Notes: generated from the sequence alone by a model not told the origin. Positions 12,949 through 25,734 are shown, counted from the first letter of the stretch. The stretch: DNA of 64,000 nucleotides from Agelaius tricolor (GCA_023055355.1 JALJCS010000035.1:5835501-5899500); one strand, 5' to 3'. Translations and numbers: made by a program.

Positions 12949-12959
12949 AATAAAATAAA
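12949..12959 (+). terminator. MYCBPAP: MYCBPAP poly(A) signals (two overlapping)
   Basis: AATAAA occurs at 12949-12954 and again at 12954-12959, about 60 bases after the TAA stop. The 3' UTR is therefore short. Confidence 0.8.
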
Positions 12960-12969
12960 TAACCATATT

Positions 12970-15900
12970 TACACAGATGGAGTGGAGATTCTTCTTTCTG
13001 AAGTGATTCAGTGGTTACAAATACCGGGCTGCTTCTTTTCTGACACACTGTGATGTGAGACTATTGCTAGATCATCTGTTACTGCTACAGATGATGCTTG
13101 CCAAGAAGAGACAAGTCAAGAAGTAGCACCACTCAGAAAACATTAAGACTGGAAAATACTGGTATTTCTGCTAAAGGAGAATTTAAAAGTGCCAGTTAAC
13201 ATGAGGTATATTCTTTGTGTCTTGATTCTGCTTTGCTAGCAGATGTGTGAACAGGATGTCCTTGTACTCATGAATACTGGTACCAGGAGAGTAGACAAAT
13301 CCATCCTGGGTTTTAGCTTGTTTTGGGCATCTTGTCCAGTCTCTCTTTGGGACTTGCTGACAGGAGGCTTCTCTGAGGCATTCTGGATCCCAGTAAAAAC
13401 ACTGTCCCAAGGGGTGTGCCACCCTGCCTGGTTTTGCACTCTTAGATTTCCTTCTTGTGATGATCTTGCCATCTCTTTCCATTGAGCTCCAGGTACCCAT
13501 ACCCCATTCTGAGCCAGGTTTTACATGCTTCCTTCCAAGACTAATCACTCTTAAATGAGTGAAATTTGTGCTATAAAAGTTGTGAGCCATGCTAAGTCCT
13601 CCTGTTAGAGCCACCCCTCCTGTCTGTCCATCTGCCTTGTGTGTCTGGGCTCCATCACCCTTTTCCATCTGTATGCATCACTGCTGGAATGGGGCTTTTT
13701 CTGGAGGCATCCCAGGCCTGCATGTGGCACATTGGACTTGGAGCAGGTTCTCGAGGCAGAGTGAGCTCTGTGTGGGGTCTGTCTTGGCCTGGTGTCAGTA
13801 AGTGCCACCTTCCTGCTAAAGTTGCTGGACAGCATTCCCCAGAAAGGCTTTGGCCCTGTAGAGCAATGACATCAGTGTAGATCATTAATTGGGGATGGTG
13901 ATCCCACTGGAGCTCTTAAGCAGCAGATGCCTATCCATGCTCAGCATCGCTCAGCCATGAGTTCAGTGGCTCCAGGTGTGCCCCTTGGGCACATGCCCCT
14001 GTCCCTGGGCTGGCACATGGCTTGCAGCTGCACATGTAGTGTGAAATGACTGCTCCTTCTGCTGCATTGGTGTCTTCTGCTTTCTCATTTTAACTCCTGT
14101 GCTGTCCCTGGGGAGAGATCTATTTCTCCCCTTGGCTCCCAGCAATACCATGTCAAAACACAGCTTGTTTTTTTCACTGGCCAGGTGAGGCTCCTCATCT
14201 TTTGAGATGTTTTCTCATAGTGGGGTGTGGGGAAGCATTTTGGCTTCTGTAGCAGCAGAAGCCTCCTGTGGCTCAGTGGGCAGAGACCCACAAAGGGAAT
14301 GTCTCTGCTCAGCATTCCTGGAGTGAGAATTTCAGCAACATTTTGAGAATTAGGAGGAAAAAGGCCTGAAGTTGGGGTGTGTCTCACAGGCTCTGACAAT
14401 AGCTCCTGCCTCCCTGGAGATGATTATCAGCTTTGTGAATTTGCCCAACTCAAACTGCTCAAGCCATCTGTTTCTAGGAGAGAGGGAGTCTGCATGTTCT
14501 AGAGGCAACGTGATTGTCGGAGAGGCAGGAATCCTTTCATTTGGTAGTTTTACCTTAAAGGATGATAAAGCCCATCCATGTCTCCATGGATCCATATCTT
14601 CAGTCCAGCATATTGAAACCAGGCTCCATGTGTTCATCTACCCACAGGAAAATCTGTTAATACAACATGGGGTAGATGAAAGTTTTACATTAGTCACGTA
14701 CAATGGAAGAATGTCCTGTGCTGGCATTGTCCCTTCCAGGGAGGAGACTGATAGCAGAGGGCAGGTGGGTGGCATAGAAGTTCTGCAAAAGAGAACAAAC
14801 CTGTGAATAGTCTAATTTCTTGTCATAAATTTTTGTCATAAATATTGCCAGTGCCTCTTCTAGCCTTGGACAAGAGTGTCCTCAGGGAATGAGGTACAAG
14901 GAGGATGCAGGAAAGGATGTGCTGGCCAACAGCTGTGGTACTCTGCTGTCTGGCTGCTGCAGCTTTTTGTGAGACAGCTGATTTTTTTTTTTTTTTCCTT
15001 TTGCATTGATTTGTGGAAGTAACAGAACAGGAACTGCAGTGGAATTAGAGGTGGTTTCCACAGAGTAGCTTTAGAAACATATACCTCTTATTTATAGGCC
15101 TAGTGTGAGCTGTGGGCTCTGTCCTAAGCAGCAAGACCCTCAGGGCTGTCAGCCCTGCACTCTGCAGGATACTGTAAGGCTGAGTCCTTGCAGCCAGGCA
15201 AGGAAATTATTCCTTCTCCTCTCCCAAGCGTGGGCATTATTTGTATTAGTGTTAATAATTTGTGTTGTGTTTGCTAAATAACCAAGGTGAGCAACCTTCC
15301 TGGCCTTGGGAGTTGCATTCCAAACCCATCACGTGAGTGGGGCCTGAAGACACCATCACCACCAGTGAGGATGGGAAGAGGGGGAATTGCAGGAAAATGA
15401 GGCAAGTGGAGATGACAGTACATTTCCAATGGCAGAGGGGGTCTGGGTGAGCAGCCAGGCTCTGCTGAGGGCAAGCAGTGCTTTGCTGGGTCCTATACCC
15501 ACAGTGGGGTTTTGGGACCCCCCACAAAGAAACCCCACATTTGTACAGCTCCAAAAACACCTCCTGGCATGTTCTCCCCATGGAGAGGTTCACTTTGCTT
15601 GTAAAAAAATCACTGCCTGAAGAAAGGCAAGCTGTCTACCTCACCATCTGACACAGTGAATCAGGAGCATTGGGAATGGAGGAAGAGGAAGCATGGAGCT
15701 CATGGAGCTTGGGCTGCCGTGAAGAATGCCTGCCACTTCCTGAGCTGGGATGTTCTCTGGGCTGACCTGCAGAGGGTTTGGATGCTGGATATCCTCTTTT
15801 CCCACACTGCAGCTGGGAGTGGGACTAGATGCTTATTCAGCCTGCACGGCCACAGCCTGTTGGGAATGTCAGGCTGCTGAGATCTGCAGAGCCCCCAGGG

Positions 15901-16540
15901 GCACATGGCCTCCCCGAAGACCTAAGGCAGAACCCTGGGGGCAAGATGGATCTCAGCTCAGCATTTTGTGTGGCTGGTGGAAGCAGCAGCAGGAAGGCAT
16001 GACCCCCCCCTCCCGCCCGAGAATGTCTCAGCACACCTGAGATGTTTTCCATCTCATGGAAAATGTCAGTGATATTAAAAAGATTATATATAATCCATAA
16101 TACTTGAAGGGCTGTCGGTGATTAAAATGGAAGGCAGAGGCCGAGAGAGAGGGGGTGGCATTAAAATGATCGAGAGACATGACTTATTTTGTCATGTCAT
16201 CTGATGCCTCCCTCTCTCGCCCCAGCCAGGCTCCGGGAGCTGTTCAGAGCAGGGGAAGAACCCGCTCCAAATTTAGATCCTAGCAAAAGAAAAAAAAAAA
16301 AAATTAATTTAAAGAACCCAAATTGCGAGCGTGGCCTTGGGTAGCAGAGAGGGAGCTGCGTGGTGGGGAGGGTCGACATCCCTCGGAGCTTCTTCCGCGC
16401 CCGGGGACGTGGATTTCTGTCTAAAAATAATGGGGGGGAGGAGGGGGGTGGGAAAAAAAGGAAAAGGAATACAGGCGCGCAGGCAGCAGCGAGCAGCGCC
16501 TGGCTGGCTGCCAGAGAAGGGGCAGTGACTGAGCATTTAC
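12970..16540. other. MYCBPAP-EPN3 intergenic region
   Basis: About 3.5 kb with no supported gene on either strand; the open frames here are short, unrelated to known proteins and lack splice-consistent neighbours. It holds a T-run near 14982-14998 and an AT-rich segment at 16040-16200 with two palindromes just upstream of the EPN3 CpG island. I see no clear LINE or LTR copy. Confidence 0.6.
16082..16198. repeat. Two short palindromes upstream of the EPN3 island
   Basis: GATTATATATAATC at 16082-16095 is a perfect 14-bp palindrome. GACATGAC at 16176-16183 and GTCATGTC at 16191-16198 form a perfect 8-bp inverted repeat around the 7-base AT-rich spacer TTATTTT. Both lie in an AT-rich block a few hundred bases upstream of the GC-rich EPN3 5' region and could be dimeric transcription-factor sites. 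Confidence 0.6.
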
Positions 16541-17250
16541 AGCATCCCCGCCTCCCGCATGCGGCGGGGCAGGGGCTCGGCGCCGCATCCCCCGCGGCCG
16601 GTACCGCACCGCGCTGCGCCGCACCGCACCGGGGGGGCCTGAGCGCCTCTGCCGGTGCCCGGGCGGCCCCGAAGGGGTTAAGCCGGGACCTGCCGCCGGG
16701 ACCTGCCCAGCCAGCCCGGCAACTCGGCGGCGCGCAGCAGGAGCGGGCGGCTGCGGCCGCCTCCAGCCCGCGCTCACCGGCGGCGGCACCGGCGGCAGCA
16801 CTGCGCAGGTAACCGGGGCTGCGCGCCCCTGGCACCGGGCTGCGGTGGGGGGGGGAGGAGGAGGAAGGTTCTGGACGCTGGAGCATCGCGGACTGAGGGG
16901 GGTGCCGGGCCCCGGCGGGCAGCTCGGTGCCGGGCCGCCTCCCGGGCCAGGCTCGGGCCCCCGCTGCGGCTGCGGGAGGGGGAGCCCGGCGGGTGCGGGA
17001 GCCGGCGGCGCGGCGGAGGGCGCTGCGGGGCCCGTTCCCTGCTGCTTCCCCCATAGCGGTCACCGCTCCTCTCAGCCCTGCACCTGATTAAGGATGGATC
17101 TGTAAATCCCCCTCCCGGCCCCCCCTCCCCTCGCTGGCCCCTTTTGCCCCCCCCCCCCCCCCCCGCATCCCCCCCATCCCTACCGCTCCCCCTCCAGGCC
17201 GTTCCTCCTCGCCCCCTCGACGCTCCCGCGTCGCCCCCGCAGCCCCCCGC
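16540..17250 (+). promoter_or_regulatory. EPN3: EPN3 CpG island with likely noncoding exon 1
   Basis: Dense CpG sequence with GC boxes. A good donor (GCGCAG|GTAACC, intron from 16809) could end a noncoding first exon. The matching acceptor is CTGCAG at 19467, preceded by a pyrimidine tract; the 85 bases from there to the EPN3 ATG contain no other ATG. Exon 1 is inferred, because nothing in it is coding. An 18-C run lies at 17147-17164. The 288-residue open frame on the other strand is a by-product of GC content. Confidence 0.55.
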
Positions 17251-17404
17251 GCCGGCCCGCGGGCGATGGGGACCTAGCCCCGCAGCCGTGTCCTTCTCCC
17301 ACCTGGCCACTCTTGGTCAAGGTCACTGCAGTAATTCCATATGAGCTGCTGGGTGCTGCCGCCTTATCTCCCACACAGCTTCTGTTTCACTCCCTTTATA
17401 TTCC

Positions 17405-17426
17405 GGGGGGGGGGGGGGGGGGGGGG
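17405..17426 (+). repeat. 22-base G homopolymer
   Basis: Uninterrupted run of 22 G in the putative first intron of EPN3, 240 bases downstream of the 18-C run at 17147-17164. Such a tract can form G-quadruplexes, and its exact length is unreliable in most sequencing. Confidence 0.9.
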
Positions 17427-17685
17427 ATGATTCTGTGTTTGATAAACCCTCAGCTCTAAATCCCGCTGGCAGCTCCAGCCCTGATTACGGGTTCCTCTCA
17501 TCCCTGCCCCAGCCCATGCTTCCCATCTCTTTCCATTCAGACTTCCCAGGCCATCTCATAGCGGCAAAGTCCAGCTGGGGTCAGGTTTCTGGCCAGGATG
17601 AGCCATGCCGGGAGCCTGTCACTGGACCTTGGGGTTTGTCCAGCTAGAAAACCTGTTGGAGGCAGAAGGAACCATCCTGCCTCCT

Positions 17686-17812
17686 CTTCAGACTGCCAAT
17701 GTGCTTGCTGGTGGCACCTTTGGAGAATGTGTCTTTATCTCCACCTTCAGACTGCCAATGTGCAGCTTTCCAGGCTGGTGGCACCTTTGGAGAATGTGTC
17801 TTTATCTCCACC
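17686..17812. repeat. Imperfect tandem duplication, about 60-68 bp x 2
   Basis: Two adjacent copies begin CTTCAGACTGCCAATGTGC and end GAATGTGTCTTTATCTCCAC: 17686-17744 and 17745-17812. The second carries a short insertion after GTGC. They lie in the inferred EPN3 intron 1. Open frames that cross the pair are not coding. Confidence 0.9.
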
Positions 17813-18180
17813 TGGGTGTTGGTGGAAAGCAGAGCATGGAGCCAAGTCCTGGAGGACTTTGCTGTGTTACTGCCCTTGTCCCAGAGGCGTTTCTGTGCCA
17901 GGCGGGCAGTGGCCTGGCCGACTGCACCATGGGCTCTCCCGGCGGGATCCAAAGGCCGCGCTGACGGGCTGCATTGCGAAAGGGAATCGGTGCAGGGAAC
18001 CGACTCGAGAGAAACTTTGTCCGCCCGTGAGCGTGGCGGTGCCAGGCTCCTCTCTGACTCACAGGAGATGTTGCTGGCGGAGCTGTGGGGCACCTGGCTG
18101 CTGGCCCACAGGAGCAGGATGTGCTGGACTGGTCGTGCGGGTTGTGTGGGACCGTGGTGGGTGCCGTGCATGGCTTGTGG

Positions 18181-18223
18181 GCTACATCTCCTGGGGAGGC
18201 TAGGTATTGGGACAGAGGCCTGG
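18181..18223 (+). repeat. 43-bp dispersed direct repeat, copy 1
   Basis: Matches 20364-20406 at 42 of 43 positions (one A/G difference). Both copies are in EPN3 introns, about 2.2 kb apart, with the ENTH exon between them. The flanks do not match. Confidence 0.85.
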
Positions 18224-19552
18224 CCCAGCTCCAGTGCGATGGAGTGGTGTCCTGAGCTGGGAGAGGGCTGGATGTGGTGCAGCAGCTGCAGTCCAGGGAG
18301 GTACTGGAAACCGAGGTGAATGATGAAATGGACACTGATAACTGCTGTCTGCAGACTGCTGTATGGGGGAGATATTCCTCTGCTCACATGTGTTATCTTG
18401 GATGGGGGAAAAATTGCTAGTGAGTTTTGTCACAGCTGCAGTGAGGGCTCTGGGAGCAGCTCAGCTCCCCCGTACTGCGGTGCAACCCTGCCGAGGGCAA
18501 GGCAGCCTCTGCCTCTCCCTCAGCTTGACTCTTTGATAAAATGAGGGTGAACAGTGTCTTCTCACCATGCAGGGAGAAGGTGAGGATTTAGGACTAGCAT
18601 GGAGCAGGGCACAGGGTTGTGATGGGCTCATGTGAGGACAAGTCCAGATTGCCCCACATCACTGCATCTGTGTCAGTGCAGCACATCCCAAGGACAGGCA
18701 TTGCCCGTGGGGAGGTACCAGGGCAGCTCCCAGCCATGCCAACCCCTGCTGCCCCTGTGTCTTGGTCCAGAGGAAGCTCAGACAGCTTGGGGTTTTGGTG
18801 AGAGGGGCATTGCATTATCCATCCTGCTGGCTAACCTGGCACTGGCTGTTAGCACCCTGAATTCACCAGCCTCTCGCGGGAGCAAAATTACCGAATTTGC
18901 TGGGAAAACCTGCCTGAGCAGCTGCCAGCACTAGAGAGTCGTTATAGGCTCTGACTCATGACGAAGTTTTGGGTTTGCACGATGCAGCCTTGACAGCACT
19001 GAGAGCCTTGGGCTGGGACAAGCAGGGCTGTGTGCAGCTGCAGGTAGTGAATCTGGGTGTACAGGGGAACTTGTGGCTGCACAAGGGCTGGGAGGGTCTG
19101 AAATCAGCTTTGCCAGGAGAGTGGAGTTGAGGCAGACAGGATCTGGAGGAGGGAGCTGCCATTTTCAGATGATTACTTTTAGAAACAGAAGTGCAGGGTA
19201 GAATCTCCAAATGTTGCTGAATCCAGAGTCAAAACTTGTGGTGGCTTGGCAATTCTGGGTATCACTTGCCATGAGATTTCTTTTCCTCTTGAGCATCCTG
19301 TGTGTCTGAGTTGGTGAGTTGTGGCAGCCTAGCAGGGTGCATCTGATGCCCCTATCATGGTCACATCCACCTTGAGAAATGTCCCTGGTGCCAGTCAAGG
19401 ACTCTGGGAATGGGTCTTGGTGGTTGGGGTGATGCTGAGATCTCTGTGTCACTGTTCCCTGCTGCAGGTGCCGGTGAGGCTGTGGCCGTGCTCACTCATC
19501 CCTTCTCCACTGTTCCTGCCTGCCACCAGCAGGTCTCCAGCACCACACAGCC

Positions 19553-22500
19553 ATGACAACCTCGGCGCTGCGTCGGCAGGTGAAGAACATCGTGCACAAC
19601 TACTCAGAGGCAGAGATCAAGGTGCGGGAGGCCACCTCCAATGATCCCTGGGGTCCTCCCAGTTCTCTGATGTCAGAGATCGCTGACCTCACCTTCAACA
19701 CAGTGGCTTTTGCCGAGGTCATGGGCATGATCTGGCGGCGGCTGAACGACAGCGGTAAGAACTGGCGTCACGTCTACAAAGCCCTCACCCTTCTGGACTA
19801 CCTCATCAAAACTGGCTCCGAGAAGGTGACCCACCAGTGCCGGGAGAACCTCTACACCATCCAGACGCTGAAGGACTTCCAGTATGTGGACCGTGACGGC
19901 AAGGACCAGGGCATCAACATCCGGGAGAAGGTGAAGCAGGTGATGGCGCTGCTGAAGGATGAGGAGCGTCTGAAGCAGGAACGGGCGCATGCGCTGCAGA
20001 CCAAGGAGCGCATGGCCCTGGAGGGCATGGGCAGTGGCAGCCACCAGGTCTCCTACGGCCGCCGGGCATCACCCTACGGTGAAGATTACAGCCGGGCACG
20101 GGGCTCACCCTCCTCATTCAACTGTGAGTGCTACTGGCAGTTCACTCGGGCTCTCTCAGGGGAGGCAGGTGTTACATTTCGTTTGCACCTGCTTGGTGCC
20201 CATCATTCTTCTGCATCTTTTGGGATGGTGGTGGTGAAGCCCATCCTGCACCACAGGGCAGAGATTTGGCTGGGCCAGTGGTGGACCCCAGTAGCAGTGG
20301 CAGCTGGTGGTGCCTCCAGCCTTAAACTCATGGCTTGTTCAAGGTAGTGAGCTCTAAAGTGTGGCTACATCTCCTGGGGAGGCTGGGTATTGGGACAGAG
20401 GCCTGGAAACTGCTGGTGTGCTTTCCAAAATACCTCAAGTCCTGATGCCACTCCTTCCCCTTTTCCTCTTTTATCTCCCAGCATCATCCTCATCCCCACG
20501 GTTTGCCTCTGACCTGGAGCAAGCACGGCCCCAGACGACAGGAGAGGAGGAGTTGCAGCTGCAGCTGGCACTGGCTATGAGTCGGGAGGAGGCAGAGAAG
20601 GTAGAGTGGCCCTGCCCGTCCTGGAGTGTGAGGCATCTCCCTTACCTTGCCTGATCTGTGAACACAGTGGGTCAGTTCCCTGGGAAGAGGAACTGCCTGA
20701 GGGCTGCCTGAGGCTGGTGCATGTACCTGCAACTGTACCAGGCTGCTCGCATTGTGTCTAGCATCCAAAATCACCAGCGGGCAGATGGAGGCGTGGGCTG
20801 CCCCTGCTCCCTGTTCTCATATTAGAGAGGACAGCACCAGGCTGGGATCTGTCCAGCCTCCCAGACACCAGGGTGAACTTGGGGGGTCTTTTGGATTTAC
20901 CCCAAAGCCTACCCCCCCAACCTGGTTGCCCTCCTCTGCTGAGGACTTTTGGTCTAAGCTCCCCCATTCCTCTTGCCTACCCGCAGAGGTTTTAGGAGGC
21001 AAAGCCTTACCCAGCAGTTTGTGTGGGTGCAGGCCAGCACCAGGGCCTGCACCCACAGGGCTGGGGGCTCACTGCACACAGATGCTCCCTGCCACTGTCT
21101 GGTCCTTTCAAACTAGGCTAAATGGAGCACTGGGAAACAGCCCCAGGAGGAATCAAGCAAGTGAGATGTTGTGCCCAGTGTGAAGCCACCTCAGGCTGTC
21201 CCTTCTGTCTGCTGGCCCCTTTTCCACCAAGAATGGATTATTTGGTCACCAGCAAACAGCTAGCACAGTGTGCATGAGCCTGTAGGTACAGCCAGTACAC
21301 AAAATCAGAGGAACATAGGGATCAAGGAGCTGCATGGCTGGACTGGTGGGTATCTCCTGGAGTTGTCACCCAGCACCATGAGCTCAGTCGTGCCAGGCAG
21401 AGGATGTGCTCTAGAGATGATGCTTGTTGTTGCCAGTCTTTCCTGCTCGATGGAGGCTCTTTTGGAGGTAGAGCAGGGTGTATATCCCTATTTTTGTCCT
21501 GGAATTGGAGTATTTATAGCATCCTCACACTGTTCCAATGAGCACTGAAGAAACTCTCTGGAAAGTGTTGCCTTTTTCTTGGAGTCCATCTGGGCTGCAC
21601 AGTCATGTACACACATTTATGGGTGTCACACACATACACCCTTATCCGGGTACCCATTCCCAGCCCCCATGAGTCTCCACACTGCTGGAAAAGTGTCATG
21701 GGGCAGTGATCAGGGCCACCATGGTGGTACAGGGACAGCCTCTCCCCAAAGTCTACTCAGGTCTACGTTGGGGCTGGCAGGAATCCCAAACTGAGGCCGG
21801 TCAGTGTCACAAACCATCTTTCCCCAGCAGGCTGCCAGGGCAAGGAGATGTCTTACTCATCTCCTCTCCTTCACTGACTGCATCAGGGTCCCCAAAAACC
21901 TCCCAGGGGAGATGCTGACTGCCTAATTTAGGGTCATCCCAGCCTTAATCCAGTGGCAGGTGATGGGATCGGGGAAGGAGCTGGGCAGGGGCTGCACGGA
22001 ACCTGAGCAGGAGCTGGTTAGAGAGCACAGGGACACTGGGCTGGGGGTCTGCAGGCAAGGCCAGCTGGATGGGCACAGATGCTGTGCAGGCAGGCAAGGG
22101 GCCACTGGAATGGTGGTGGCAAGGAGAGGGACAACCACAAGCAGTCTTGCGAGTTGAGGGCAAGCTGAAATATCACCCAATTTCCTCTGTTGCCAGAAGC
22201 CACTTCCTCCACTTTCCAGTACAGATGAAGAAAGGCAATTGCAGCTCGCGCTCGCGCTGAGCAAAGAGGAGCACGAGAAGGTACCTGTGTCCTACAGTCC
22301 TGGCGCTCCGCTCTCCTTGCACTTGGTCTCTCTGTGGCACCGGAGCCCAAAACATCACCTTGCTCCGGTGCCCGCTTTGCTTTCGCTGCTCCGGGCTGTC
22401 TGCTGAGTGCTCTCCTGGGGGGCTCGGCCCTGGAGGAGCTGTCTGCTCAGATGCTGGGACTTCTTGGGTGGCAGCTCCTGTGCTGGGTGTGTCTCCTGGA

Positions 22501-25420
22501 GAAGGTGCTGTCTGCAGGGTTGCTGAGCTCACAGGTCCCATCCCTTGTCCCCACAGGAAGTGAGGACCTGGCAAGGGGAGAACTCCCTACAGCAGAGACC
22601 TGTGGAGGAGACTGCTCCAGGCAGGGACGAAGAGCAAGAAGAAGATAAGATGAAGAAAAGCCAGGTATAGCACTGGAGGCTGGGTGGCCACACAGGGGTG
22701 ATCCTGAAGGTCTGCCCCAAGCTCCTCTCACCTTTTTATTCCCTTCCTGTCTGCAGTCTTCTATTCTGGAGCTGGCAGATATATTCGGGCCGGCGCCAGC
22801 CCCCTCCAGCCACACGTCTGCTGACCCATGGGATATGACAGGTGAGGACAACTTGCAGGCTGCCAAAATTTGGGACAGTGGCAGAAAGTTGTCCCTTGCC
22901 TCTGTTCCTCCAGCAGCTCAACAATGAGGACCTCTGCCTTCTCCCTCTTGTGCCTACTCCATTACACTCCCAGGTGGTACTGCTGGAAGCCATGGTCTCC
23001 TGGCCACATAACCACCACTCAGCATTCCTCTGTGCTCTGCATTGTTCCCCTCTCCCAGAGTTTCCCTTTTTTTCCAGATATGAAACCCAAAGTGGAGCCG
23101 GTGGCCTCTGCCTGGACCGGTGCAGCGGATCCCTGGGTGCCAGTCCCAGACCCTGGTGGGGAGCCCCTCTCCCAGGCGAGCTCCTCATCCCAGCAAACCC
23201 CTGCTGGGCCCTGGGACTTTCCGCCCAGCACCACTGCAGCCTCTGACCCCTGGGGGAAGGCACCGATGTCTTCTGGCTTCCCTCCTGCAGACCCCTGGGG
23301 AACAGCATCCCCCCCAGCCCCCCAGGGCTCCAATTCTACACCAGCTCCTGACCCTTGGGCTGCTGTGCCTGAGCAGCCTCCAACCACTGGTAAGAGGCCC
23401 AATGGACCTTCTGGCTTTGCTGAGGATTGAGGACAGCCTTGACCATCACTACCCTACTGCAAGTGGGCATCTCTGGGTTCTCCCCCCTTCCTCCTTCAAC
23501 CAGCTCCCCAAGCACCCCTTCCCCACCCTCCTGTCCCTTAGCAGGACCTCTGCTCACCCCTCAGCATCCTGAAGACTTCAGGGAACTTTTAGGCTTTATC
23601 TTTGTACAGAACAGGCTGCTTTAATTAACATGGCAGTTAATAGAGCCATCTGATGGGAGCAGGTGGCAGCCCCACACCCCTCCAGCAGTGGAGTGATGCT
23701 GTGTCCCATTACTGATACCTATTTGCTCAACCCAAATGACCCCTGTACACCCTGCCAGGACTAGACAGGACCGTTGCTGGTCGCAGGTGCCATGTTGCAG
23801 ATGGGGAAACAGTTGTAGGAGCAGCCTGTGTTTCAAAGCTCATTGTCACTCTCAGTTCCTCCTGGGTGTTTCCTCCAGCCCTGTGCAGGTCCTGCATGTG
23901 TTGCCCCCTGTTTTGGTCCCTGGTGAGGGTTGCAGAACCTGGTCTGGGGGCCAGTGCTGTTTGCTAAAGCATTCCTGCAGACCTGTCCCCTCTACCTGTC
24001 CCTGCTGGAGCTGGGAAAGGGACCTGCTTGTTATGATGTAATGGCTGCAAGCAGTAGGGGTGTCTTGGTCTGCAATGATCCTGTGATCTAGCGCATCTAA
24101 GCCTTCCCCAGTGCACATTCCTGACCCCCAAACCCATGCCCTGCATTGCATCCCGTCTTCTCTGTCTCCTTGCAGGCAGCCAGCCCTGCCTCTCTCCTGC
24201 CCTTCCATCTCCTGCCCCACACCTCCCTGCTTGCTCCCCTCCTTGAGTGTCCCCTCTTCCCCCCAGCTCCAGGGGGGAACGCTTTTGACCTGTTTGCAAA
24301 GCCGCCCGAGCCGCCGGAGCAGGAGCCCTCGCAGCCGCCCTCCTCAGCAAAGTCCAGCAGCCCTGTGGGTAAGAGCTGGGAGTGGGCAGGTGGTGACCTG
24401 TCCCTGCCTGTGGCAGGGAGGCAGTTCTAGGGCTGGCCAGGTTGTGTGTAGTTGCTTGTTGGTATGGCCAGATCGTGTTCCCACGGGCACGTGCTGTGGC
24501 CTCAGTCTGCCCGACAGCTAAGGGAGCAGCCCAAGTCTCTGTGTGCGCTCATGTCCCTAACTCTGCTGTCTCCCACGGTGGCTTGGGGGATACTTGGGCA
24601 GGCCATCTGCAGGCTCAGCCCCACTGTGTCATGCTGTGATCTGGGGTGAGATGTGTTGTCAGCCACCCTGTGCAGTGACAAGGGAGAGTGCTGTCACCCT
24701 TGGTGTCTCCCAGCTGGCTCATATGTCTCATCTCCCCTCCCTCCATCTCAGAGCCCGACCCCTTTGGCGACCTGTTCCCCAGCACCAGGCAGGATGGGGC
24801 AAAGAACTTTGACCTTGCCAACCTGGCTGACTCCCTGCCTGAATCCAGCAAGGATCGGAAGGACTGTAAAACTCCCGAGGCCTTCCTTGGCCCTGCCGCC
24901 TCCTCTCTGGTCAACCTGGACTCCCTGGTCGCACCTACTCCGGCCTCCAAGACCCGCAACCCCTTTCTCTCGGGTAGGTGCTGCAGGGTTGCTGGCCAGG
25001 GGCTTCCCTGCGCTGGGCAGGTGGTGGTGGGGGAGAAAGTGGAGGAGCAGAACTGCTGGAAGCGGCCTGGCTATCCTGACATGTCCCATCATTTTACCAG
25101 GTCTGAGCACACCATCCCCCACCAACCCCTTCAGCCTCTCTGAGCAGCCCAAGCCGACGCTGAACCAGATGCGGACCAGCTCGCCAGTGCCCGGCCTGCC
25201 CACCGGCCACCCCGCCAACTCCATGACCTACAGCGCATCCCTGCCGCTGCCTCTCAGCAGCGTCCCCGCTGCCACCGCTGCCCTCCCCGCCTCCGCCAGT
25301 GCCTTTCCGCAGGCTGGCACCTTCCCCGAACTCCCCAGCACCTTGCCGCAGCCTTTACTGCCGCTGAGCGGCCCCCCGGCCCCGCCGTCCGCGCCCGGGG
25401 GGCTCAACCCCTTCCTCTGA
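19553..25420 (+). CDS. EPN3: EPN3, epsin-3, complete (640 aa)
   Basis: Coding exons: 19553-20123, 20482-20600, 22197-22280, 22557-22664, 22757-22841, 23078-23389, 24267-24368, 24752-24973, 25101-25420; phases fit throughout. Residues about 12-150 are the ENTH domain, which binds PI(4,5)P2 and bends membrane (SALRRQVKNIVHNYSEAEIK at the start). Two ubiquitin-interacting motifs lie at about 212-230 and 240-258 (ELQLQLALAMS and RQLQLALALS). The disordered tail has AP-2-binding DPW motifs (at 317 and 340, then three more in exon 6), clathrin-box-like ILELADIF and LVNLDSLV, and three NPF motifs for EH-domain partners, the last in the terminal NPFL. Epsins act as clathrin-coated-pit adaptors; EPN3 is the epithelial/stomach paralogue. 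The TPEAFLGPAASSLVNLDSLV and MTYSASLPLPLSSVPA segments fit EPN3 rather than EPN1 or EPN2. Length is close to human EPN3. Confidence 0.96.
20364..20406 (+). repeat. 43-bp dispersed direct repeat, copy 2
   Basis: Second copy of the 18181-18223 repeat, in the EPN3 intron between the ENTH exon and the first UIM exon, about 75 bases before the acceptor at 20481. Confidence 0.85.
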
Positions 25421-25559
25421 ACCCTCTGGACATCTGGACATGTGGACCCCCTCCCCAGCTGTTACAATCCCCCCGATCATTCCTTCCACCAAGACTTGGG
25501 GGTTTGCTAAGCTGCACGGGAGGGTGCCCCCACGCAGCCCCCTCCCCATGCCCACTGTT

Positions 25560-25734
25560 GGGGGCAGCCAGCATGAGCCCCCGTGCTTGACGGGCAACAG
25601 GGGACCCCTTCCCCTGCGAGGGCCAGTGTGGGGGGCCATGGTGGGGCTGCCTGGGGGGCAGCCAGCATGAGCCCCGGTGCTTGACGGGCAGGAGGGAACC
25701 CTCTTCCCCTGTGAGGGGCCATGGCGGAGGCCTT
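25560..25734 (+). repeat. EPN3: Tandem duplication in the EPN3 3' UTR, period about 95 bp
   Basis: The segment starting GGCAGCCAGCATGAGCCCC near 25560 recurs from about 25655, including GTGCTTGACGGGCA and a CTTCCCCTG(C/T)GAG stretch. The copies differ by several substitutions and small indels. Confidence 0.8.

Noticed and set aside
16197..17063. 288-residue minus-strand frame at the EPN3 island
   Set aside because: Low-complexity, GC-driven, and opposite the likely EPN3 noncoding exon.
17605..18387. Several overlapping frames of 119-247 residues on both strands
   Set aside because: They run through a tandem duplication in the inferred EPN3 intron; repeated peptide segments reflect that duplication.
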